Shown here in pieces: positions 55,246 to 61,399 of a stretch of DNA of 64,000 bases. Source of the DNA: CAYUAI01 sp964442745 (GTDB taxonomy: Bacteria > Pseudomonadota > Gammaproteobacteria > S012-40); the NCBI GenBank assembly GCA_964442745.1, contig CAYUAI010000012.1:1-64000 (forward strand), read 5' to 3'. The stretch's first letter is position 1. Each line of letters starts with the position of its first letter. Made by a program: the position numbers and the translations under genes. The notes beneath the pieces are model-generated. The model was not told the DNA's origin. It did no database searches and was given only the letters and a program-made list of their open reading frames with translations.

Positions 55246-56758
55246 GATTTTTCCCTTCTCTATTTAGCAGCCATTGGTTTAATGTCATAAGGCCATAAAA
55301 AAACAATGGTGAATCATTGATGGTCGAAAAATTAGGGTGTTCAAGTATTTTTTCATTAAAATAACCGGTTGATTTTAACCCTGTCACGTCAATAATGTTA
55401 GTCGGCATATGGTCGATAAAGTATTTCAGTGGAATAATCGTTCCGGATTTTTTACGTTTTATGATGCTTTCGGGTATCTTGTTTTTGAATAATTGACTCA
55501 ATACTAACTTTCCATCTGGATAGATGTATCTTTTATCATCTTTAAGATGGAAGGCCGATTGATACACATTCAAATTTGTCAGCGGATGGTATATCGATGC
55601 GCCATATCGTTTTTCTGGATAATAGGATTGCGGAAAAATCATACCGCCCTGTTTTTCGATGGTGTTGAGATAAAATAACTTTCGCAAAAGTTCGCCAGGA
55701 TAAAACTCGATCTTTTTATTTAAATACTCAACAACATAATCAGTCAATTCATTTCCATGAATAAATATGTCATTGAGCCGGTTAAAAAAACGGCGATGCG
55801 CATTAGCATAAATCCAGCCCAGAGCCAATTGAGGATGCTGGGCATGTGTAAATAACACACTGGTGTTTTTTACACCGCCAAAAATAGGATCTCCCCCTTC
55901 ACCGGTAATGGCTGCATTGGATGTGGCTTGTGCCAACGCATATTTGGCAATGACGCAGGTATCAATGACCGGGCCACTATGTCCCTGGGTAAATTGCTTG
56001 TGTAAATGTATAAAGTTATTCGATGAGAGTTGTGCATATCGCAATGGTGATTGACAATGCTGGGCTATTTCACTGGCATATTGAATCTCGCCATTGCCAA
56101 ATTTGTTCAACGTATCCTCATCATAACCCAGCGTTAATATTTCAGCGGTGCTACCATTATGGCTAAAACAATAGGCCATGACCGATGAATCAATCCCTCC
56201 CGAGCACCATATATCGAAATGTTGATAATGATTTTTTAGTTTTGATACTTCTTCAAAAATACATTTTTCAACATCATTGATGTGGAAAGTGTCTATTTCT
56301 TCTATTGGTGTGAACACGCTTTCTTCGGTGATTTTGTTGTTTCGATAATGGTAAAGTGTGATGTTCTTGCATGATTTTACCTCATTGAATACCATTATAT
56401 CTTGTGGAATATAACCTAATGAAAAATACAGTGCCAGCGCTTCTTCAGATACAGTCAAATGGATATTATTTTTTTCAACCCATTCGTCAATATGTAAAAT
56501 ATCATCCGTTAAAAATAATTTATTATCAGTATGAATAAATGATAAAGGGTATTGTCCCAAATAATCACGCCCAAAGGTAATTTGTTGATTTTTTGTATTG
56601 ATTTCAATAGCGATGCCACGCTCGTTTTCAATTAAATCACGGGCTGATTTTAAGTGTTCAAATCCGGGAGAGACGTATAAAATATTGGCGGCGGACTTGT
56701 TTTCAATAAAGCCATGGTTCTGCACTTTAAAAAAATCGAGTGTTATTTCCAGCCACAT
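55238..56758 (-). CDS. Asparagine-synthase homologue lacking the glutaminase cysteine
   Basis: 506 residues. The C-terminal domain has the ATP-pyrophosphatase loop WCSGGIDSSVMAY and the downstream GEGGDPIFGG and KRKKSGTIIPL segments of asparagine-synthase-type amide-forming enzymes. The N-terminal domain keeps the Ntn-like fold (FGRDYLGQYPLSF) but the mature protein would start Met-Trp, not Cys, so it cannot use glutamine. Homologues of this kind form amide or lactam bonds on peptides or small molecules (lasso cyclases, beta-lactam synthetases). AGGAG lies 9 nt before the ATG. Substrate unknown. Confidence 0.85.
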   Translation of the reverse strand: MWLEITLDFFKVQNHGFIENKSAANILYVSPGFEHLKSARDLIENERGIAIEINTKNQQITFGRDYLGQYPLSFIHTDNKLFLTDDILHIDEWVEKNNIHLTVSEEALALYFSLGYIPQDIMVFNEVKSCKNITLYHYRNNKITEESVFTPIEEIDTFHINDVEKCIFEEVSKLKNHYQHFDIWCSGGIDSSVMAYCFSHNGSTAEILTLGYDEDTLNKFGNGEIQYASEIAQHCQSPLRYAQLSSNNFIHLHKQFTQGHSGPVIDTCVIAKYALAQATSNAAITGEGGDPIFGGVKNTSVLFTHAQHPQLALGWIYANAHRRFFNRLNDIFIHGNELTDYVVEYLNKKIEFYPGELLRKLFYLNTIEKQGGMIFPQSYYPEKRYGASIYHPLTNLNVYQSAFHLKDDKRYIYPDGKLVLSQLFKNKIPESIIKRKKSGTIIPLKYFIDHMPTNIIDVTGLKSTGYFNEKILEHPNFSTINDSPLFFYGLMTLNQWLLNREGKNHD

Positions 56759-56823
56759 TTATGGATACTCCTGTGTTGTTTCCATCCATTCTTTTTGTTT
56801 TTATGATCATCAGTCATATGCAT
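56743..56823 (-). CDS. Candidate 26-residue peptide coupled to the Asn-synthase homologue
   Basis: GAGG lies 7 nt before an ATG opening 26 codons (MHMTDDHKNKKNGWKQHRSI then HKCGWK). The frame ends inside the start of the asparagine-synthase homologue, overlapping it by 16 nt. It is basic and has Trp, His and one Cys. It could be a peptide substrate or only a coupling leader; no family is recognised. Confidence 0.35.
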   Translation of the reverse strand: MHMTDDHKNKKNGWKQHRSIHKCGWK

Positions 56824-56866
56824 AAATACACCTCGACTTTGATTTTGATCGGGGCAGTAAAACAGT

Positions 56867-57529
56867 TCAGCCTGTTAAATAGGTGCCATGGTACATAGGA
56901 TGATTATTTTCAAGCGCGCCAACAGAGCTGAATACGTGTAACGGTAAGGCAAGCAAATGTTCACCATCCGTTTCAAAGTGATGCGGGCACATTTTTTGTA
57001 AAATGATTGATTTTCTAGGGTGTAATGCTTCAGTGACGTTGTTTTCTCCCATACCGACAACGCACCGTCCAGTGCCAGAAATAATATAAACTACTCTAGC
57101 CGTTGAGTGGATATGGTGCGCTTGCTCTGAGGCATAAGGGGGAATATCCAACAGTTGCAATGTTGGGTCACCCAACCTTTCAGGTGGAAATATTTGTTTG
57201 GTTGAGCAACCATTAACATATGGTAAGCAGGTTTTTTTTGTTATCGTCGATGATTTTTCTTCTGGCATATATCCACGAATAATGGTTGCAATATGATGAC
57301 TTGTTATGCTGGCAGGCCCACATTTTATATGTGCAGTTGTTTGATTTTTTGACAAATAAAAGACTGAGTCACCTTTTTCAACAGCAATACCGTGCTCACC
57401 AATAAATGTTTTGAAATAATATAAATCATCCGGTCGAGATTCCACCGCAATGCTGACTTCTGAATCAAAATAGTCAACGCCATAAAGATGGCCGACGCTT
57501 TCGGTATTGGTAAATTGATTGTCATTCAT
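56867..57529 (-). CDS. Cupin-fold protein
   Basis: 220 residues from the ATG at 57529 (GGTGA 8 nt upstream). The C-terminal half has a cupin barrel with metal-ligand candidates HHIHSTARVVYIISGTGRC and later KMCPHHFETDGEH. The N-terminal half is of unknown fold. It is the first gene of the set with the 26-codon frame, the Asn-synthase homologue and the unknown 120-residue protein. A role in metabolite or peptide modification is possible. Not a sugar-isomerase type by motif. Confidence 0.7.
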   Translation of the reverse strand: MNDNQFTNTESVGHLYGVDYFDSEVSIAVESRPDDLYYFKTFIGEHGIAVEKGDSVFYLSKNQTTAHIKCGPASITSHHIATIIRGYMPEEKSSTITKKTCLPYVNGCSTKQIFPPERLGDPTLQLLDIPPYASEQAHHIHSTARVVYIISGTGRCVVGMGENNVTEALHPRKSIILQKMCPHHFETDGEHLLALPLHVFSSVGALENNHPMYHGTYLTG

Positions 57530-57676
57530 TGAGATTATCACCTTTTAATATTAATGGCTGTTCCCGTAGATATGTTTGGCACTTAATTGAGCGAAATCGA
57601 GTTTGTCATTTTGGGCATATTAAAATATGCGCAGTATGGCATTTTTGGTTTTCTCGATCGTCTTATTTCGTAATGA

Positions 57677-57990
57677 TTAACCACAGGTCCCCGCTGCTTG
57701 AATCAGGCACATGGACAACACTGTCATGACGGATAAATGGCCAGCACCCATTTTCCCTGTGCATAATACCCATGCAATATGTTGCGCCCGGTCAGGGCGG
57801 TATATTGGAGGCCGAATTTATAAAATGGATATTGAATCAGATGAATTAAAGGAATCAACAGGAGCAAAAGAAATGCATAATTTGCCCCTGCCTGGGTAGA
57901 CATCACTCGGTGTGACACACCAACGGCGGCACCGGCATAAAGCAATCCGGGTCCCAGGTTGGATAGCGTTTTTGTTAACGTGGCAATCAT
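57677..57990 (-). pseudogene. NRAMP metal-transporter fragment
   Basis: On minus, from the ATG at 57990: NLGPGLLYAGAAVGVSH, then STQAGANYAFLLL and YPFYKFGLQYTALTGRN, the N-terminal helices of an NRAMP-family Mn/Fe transporter. The frame stops after 88 codons, but a neighbouring frame continues family-like (MTVLSMCLIQAAG) to 57677, so a frameshift preceded truncation. The remaining roughly 300 codons are missing. The break coincides with the 12-bp repeat at 57681. Confidence 0.8.
57681..57692 (+). repeat. 12-bp direct repeat, left copy
   Basis: CCACAGGTCCCC; an identical copy is at 59572-59583. The pair bounds the fragment-rich segment carrying the methyltransferase gene, and the left copy sits at the NRAMP break point. 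Confidence 0.4.
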
Positions 57991-58185
57991 ATTGACTTCA
58001 GCTTGTCAGTGAAAGTATTGGCGATCATTGCCGCCGAGTTATTCAGAGGATAGCCAAATGAAAGTATAATTTCACCCGGTATTTAGCTAAGTGGTCGTAT
58101 TTCGAGGTAAGGTGTGATTATTCTGCATTAACAGGATTTAGGTTGGTGTGTTTTCGCCAATCCGCTTGAAACCCATCAAGCAATC

Positions 58186-58371
58186 GGGGGGGGGGGGGGA
58201 GATTTATTCATATACCTTCGACTGATAGGTATGATGTGATTGCCATCGGTATGACTTTCACCCAAACCATTATCCAACTTTTTAATCTGTTTAATATAAT
58301 CCGTGTTGACCATGTGTTGCTGTTGACAGCGTATCCATCAATGATTCCCTGATTTTTAGCTTTAATGCGGC
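58186..58371 (-). pseudogene. LytTR DNA-binding-domain remnant
   Basis: On minus: KLKIRESLMDTL, then in another frame RCQQQHMVNTDYIKQIKKLD and IPISRRYMNKSPPP, the C-terminal half of a LytTR response-regulator DNA-binding domain (HRSxxVNxxYI...IPVSRRY pattern). The receiver domain is absent. The end runs into the poly-G tract. Confidence 0.65.
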
Positions 58372-58427
58372 GGTAGCCGATCTGGTGGCGATGAACGGAT
58401 AGTGGTAATCTATTATATAAGATATGC

Positions 58428-58443
58428 CATGTTGCATAACATG
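58428..58443. promoter_or_regulatory. Palindrome duplicated upstream of the regulator-like genes
   Basis: CATGTT-GCAT-AACATG is a perfect inverted repeat 24 bp before the start of the broken gene copy. A degenerate version (TATGTTACATAATATG, 60236-60251) lies at the same relative place before the intact gene at 60283, so it may be an autoregulatory operator. Confidence 0.4.
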
Positions 58444-58448
58444 CAGGT

Positions 58449-58572
58449 TGTTGTGAGGATTGAATATATGATTAAACGCACGGGTGGGTGAATTGTCGTC
58501 GAGATTGATCCTGAATTGAAATAAGAGTGGTATGATGCACTGAATTTAAAACGGTGGCTTCTCAATAATGTG
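58449..58572 (+). pseudogene. Broken duplicate of the small regulator-like gene
   Basis: The sequence from TTGTTGTGAGGATTGAATA onward is nearly the same as 60264-60400: ATTGTCGTCGAGATTGA, GTATGATGC, TGAATTTAAA and TTCTCAATAAT recur. Stops after GTGGG and after GAATTGAAA, plus a roughly 15-bp deletion, destroy the frame. It abuts the methyltransferase start. Confidence 0.8.
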
Positions 58573-58580
58573 GAGCAGTG

Positions 58581-59159
58581 ATGGATTACTACGAAAATAA
58601 TGCGGCGGCCTTTGTTGAATCAACCCGTTTAGTTGATATGCAGCCACTCTATCAACGATTTTTACCGTTACTGCCAAAGTACGCCTCCATTCTGGATGCC
58701 GGTTGTGGCTCTGGTCGGGATGCAAAATATTTCATCGAGCAGGGCTATAAAGTCACCGCCTTTGACGCTTCCGCTAAGATCGCCGCTTTGGCAGAAAAAG
58801 AAGTCGGTCAAGCGGTCTCCGTACAGCGTCTGCAAGATATCCCATATCAAAACCAGTTTGACGGTATTTGGGCCTGTGCGTCATTGCTGCATGCTTCTGC
58901 CAAAGAGTTGCCCGATGTTTTCCATCGATTGGTGCGAGCGCTAAAACCCCAAGGCGTGATCTATTGTTCGTTTAAATATGGCCGGAGTGAATATGAAAAA
59001 CAGGGCCGGCGATTTACTGACTTGGATGAGGCTGGGCTACGAATTTTGGTGAGAGAGGTTGAAGGGCTAGTGATAAACGAGCTGTGGGTGACGGCTGACC
59101 GCCGGCCAGAGCGTGAGCAAGAACAATGGTTGAATGGGGTTTTGTGTAAAAATTTATGA
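58581..59159 (+). CDS. Class I SAM-dependent methyltransferase
   Basis: 192 residues with motif I SILDAGCGSGRDAKYF, acidic loop FDASAKIAALA, and a QFDGIWACASLLHA segment similar to TehB/UbiE-type small-molecule methyltransferases. This protein type is frequently found within defence or mobile islands. GGAG lies 5 nt before the ATG. The substrate is unknown. It is the only intact gene between the two 12-bp direct repeats and is followed closely by an ATPase fragment. Confidence 0.82.
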   Translation: MDYYENNAAAFVESTRLVDMQPLYQRFLPLLPKYASILDAGCGSGRDAKYFIEQGYKVTAFDASAKIAALAEKEVGQAVSVQRLQDIPYQNQFDGIWACASLLHASAKELPDVFHRLVRALKPQGVIYCSFKYGRSEYEKQGRRFTDLDEAGLRILVREVEGLVINELWVTADRRPEREQEQWLNGVLCKNL

Positions 59160-59189
59160 AGGCAGCGACAAACATGGAGGGCCAATGAG

Positions 59190-59393
59190 ATGGCAAAAAT
59201 TGAGGAATTTAGCGTTAGCAACTATAAGTCATTAAACGATGTCTGTCTTGGTCGATTGTGGAACCAACAGAATGTTGATCCGCTGACATCTCTGACCGCC
59301 GTGATAGGAACAAACGGTGTAGGAAAGAGTTCATTATTCGATGCTTTTGGTTTTTTGGCAGCTCTGTTTAATCGAGCTGCAGCACGTCGCTGA
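59190..59393 (+). pseudogene. Truncated OLD-like AAA ATPase
   Basis: The first about 60 residues of an AAA_21/OLD-like ATPase (IEEFSVSNYKSLNDVCLGRL, Walker A VIGTNGVGKSSLFDAFGF). The family normally exceeds 350 residues; the frame ends abruptly after LFNRAAARR, where unrelated coding sequence begins. It lies 30 bp after the methyltransferase gene, so these two were probably an operon. Confidence 0.8.
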
Positions 59394-59517
59394 CAAGTCA
59401 CCTCTGACAACAGAACAAATTTGCACGCGACTCAGCCTGCATAAAAGTCAGGTGAGTGAGTGGATGAAACAGGCGGTGGAAGAGAAACAGGTGAATAGAC
59501 TAATTAAACTCGTGTGA
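59377..59517 (+). pseudogene. C-terminal winged-helix-like gene fragment
   Basis: A 46-codon open frame overlaps the end of the ATPase fragment: LQHVADKSPLTTEQICTRLS then LHKSQVSEWMKQAVEEKQV. It looks like the helix-turn-helix end of an unidentified protein with its N-terminus missing, joined to the ATPase fragment by a deletion. Confidence 0.5.
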
Positions 59518-60282
59518 TATCAATGAGCTGAGAAGTAATTTTCTGAATGATTTGACATGATCGAAAAATATCCACAGGTCCCCTGCAAATGAACTCACCA
59601 ACAATCCACTCACTCATCACCGGCGGGAAATTTTCGCAGTTACTCGAGGCAATGGTCCTGCCAAAGGTCCAGGAATAAAGTGTTTTGAGTATGTTCGGCA
59701 GGGTGTCATCGAACCTGACTTCCCGCAGGATACCTTCTTTAAAGATAGATCGGGTTGTCGAAGGCAGTGCCGTAATACAAGCGAATTTCACGGCTTCGGT
59801 ACAGTTTCTGAGCTGTTCTCAGGGATATCGTTTTATCTAAATATTTCTGAAAAACCTACTTTGTGTTTTTGTAGAGAAGGTCTATTATCAGGATATTGGT
59901 CATCAAAGGGTTGGCTGTGCCAACAAGGGTTGCTGAATAATCAGTGAGATGGAATTGGTCGCAGGTTAGCTTTGGCGTTTGCCCGACATCAAGGGACAAT
60001 TACTTTCGAGGATGAAAAATAACCCTTGTTTTATTCAATACCCGCAAAATATTGAAATTAAGTACTTTAAATTAGCTAATTAATCGTCATCAGCGGCTAG
60101 GTTTTAGCGTTATCATCCTTGGTATGATTAATACCATTAATTAAATATGGATAATATCATTTCGTAAAGTTTTAATATGTTGATTGTTATGTGAGCATCT
60201 CTTTGTTATCGAGCGTTTCACTATGTAAAATACGCTATGTTACATAATATGTAGATACAAGGTTGTTGTGAGGATTGAATAC
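59518..60282. other. Non-coding region before the DUF4007 operon
   Basis: About 765 bp. It contains the right 12-bp direct repeat (59572-59583) and the degenerate palindrome at 60236-60251. A minus-strand frame at 59504-59791 (95 codons) resembles nothing I know and lacks a ribosome site. No other gene seen. Confidence 0.4.
59572..59583 (+). repeat. 12-bp direct repeat, right copy
   Basis: CCACAGGTCCCC, identical to 57681-57692. Confidence 0.4.
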
Positions 60283-60483
60283 ATGGCTAAAGCTACGAAT
60301 GGGCGAATTGTCGTCGAGATTGACCATGAATTGAAACAAGAGTTGTATGATGCGCTTGGTGATGAGGGGTTGAATTTAAATCAGTGGTTTCTCAATAATA
60401 TGGGACTGTTTCTTGAGGGGTGTGGTGGTTCTACGCGGTCTCTATTTTCATCGCAGGAACTAGGAAACGCTGATGTTATTTAA
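60283..60483 (+). CDS. Small regulator-like protein upstream of the DUF4007 gene
   Basis: 66 residues from the ATG at 60283 (GAGG 9 nt upstream). A beta strand (GRIVVEIDHELKQELYDALG) followed by helices (LNLNQWFLNNMGLFLE) suggests a ribbon-helix-helix-like DNA-binding protein or antitoxin. It overlaps the DUF4007 gene by 11 nt. A palindrome lies upstream, and a broken second copy of gene and upstream region lies at 58.4 kb. Autoregulation of the operon is inferred. Confidence 0.65.
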   Translation: MAKATNGRIVVEIDHELKQELYDALGDEGLNLNQWFLNNMGLFLEGCGGSTRSLFSSQELGNADVI

Positions 60484-61399
60484 TACGACTAAAGCTGCAT
60501 TCGGACGCCATGAAACCTTTGCGCTTCGCTATAGCTGGTTGACTAAAGGTTATCGAGCAGTCACTGCCCCTGGCGGCAACACAATATTTTCCGACGAAGA
60601 TGCGACGGTTGTGCTTGGTGTCGGTAAGAACATGGTTAACGCTATTAGATACTGGCTACAGGTAGCTCAATTGATCGTGCCCGCCCAACCTGGTTTTAAA
60701 ACAACGTCCTTGGGCGATAAAATTTTTGGTAAAAGAGGCTTTGATCACTACTTGGAGGATGAAGCAACCATTTGGCTGGTTCACTGGCTGATTGCATCAA
60801 ATCCCGAGCTGGCAACAGGCTGGTATTGGTTTTTTAACAAATTCCACAAGCCTGAATTCACGTCACAAGAAGCGGCCGCCGCGCTTCTCGATTTTGCTAA
60901 GCAAAATATTCAGAGCAAATTTTCTGCAACCACCGTAAAACAAGATTCGGCCATTGTGCTGCGCATGTACGCACGTTCAAAAGGTAATGTTCGTACTCCC
61001 GTCGAAGACGCGTTGGACTCACCGTTATCGCTGCTAGGGCTGATTACACAAGCACCTGGTGGGCGCACATACTACTCACGAGCCCTTGAACGTGAAGCTC
61101 TGCCTATCGGTATCTTTGGGTTTACTGTGGCACAGTTATTTGAGGCCATGGGTGTTGCGGAACTTCCGATTGAAAATTTGATGTATGCCAAGGGCGGTTA
61201 TCCTGCACCGGGGGCGATATTCCGCCTAACTGAAAATGCAATGATTACCAAGCTAGAAAAGTTGATCCATCAAAAACCAGGCATTTTTGAGATACGTGAA
61301 ACCGCTGGTATCCATCAGCTCTATTTGTTGGAACAGGTTGCTCCGGTTGAATTTCTACAATTTCACTATCAAGGCCAGTTGCAGGAGAGTGCAGCATGA
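60473..61399 (+). CDS. DUF4007 family protein
   Basis: 308 residues matching DUF4007 (PF13182): FGRHETFALRYSWLTKGYRA, VVLGVGKNMVNAIRYWLQVA, ATIWLVHWLIASNPE and FGFTVAQLFEAMGV. From memory, DUF4007 genes often lie beside genes for PAPS-reductase-like sulfurtransferases and large P-loop ATPases in DNA modification/defence loci. AGGA lies about 8 nt before the ATG. It overlaps the following ATPase gene by 4 nt (ATGA), so the two form an operon. Biochemical function is unknown. Confidence 0.88.
   Translation: MLFNTTKAAFGRHETFALRYSWLTKGYRAVTAPGGNTIFSDEDATVVLGVGKNMVNAIRYWLQVAQLIVPAQPGFKTTSLGDKIFGKRGFDHYLEDEATIWLVHWLIASNPELATGWYWFFNKFHKPEFTSQEAAAALLDFAKQNIQSKFSATTVKQDSAIVLRMYARSKGNVRTPVEDALDSPLSLLGLITQAPGGRTYYSRALEREALPIGIFGFTVAQLFEAMGVAELPIENLMYAKGGYPAPGAIFRLTENAMITKLEKLIHQKPGIFEIRETAGIHQLYLLEQVAPVEFLQFHYQGQLQESAA

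Larger units (their letters stand above)
57991..58580. other. Fragment-rich intergenic region
   Basis: No intact gene. Contains the LytTR remnant, a 14-G run (58186-58199), a palindromic candidate operator (58428-58443) and a broken copy of the gene found intact at 60283. Confidence 0.6.

Noticed and set aside
59504..59791. 95-codon minus-strand frame
   Set aside because: No ribosome site, no family resemblance and located in a fragment-rich zone; at most another gene scrap.
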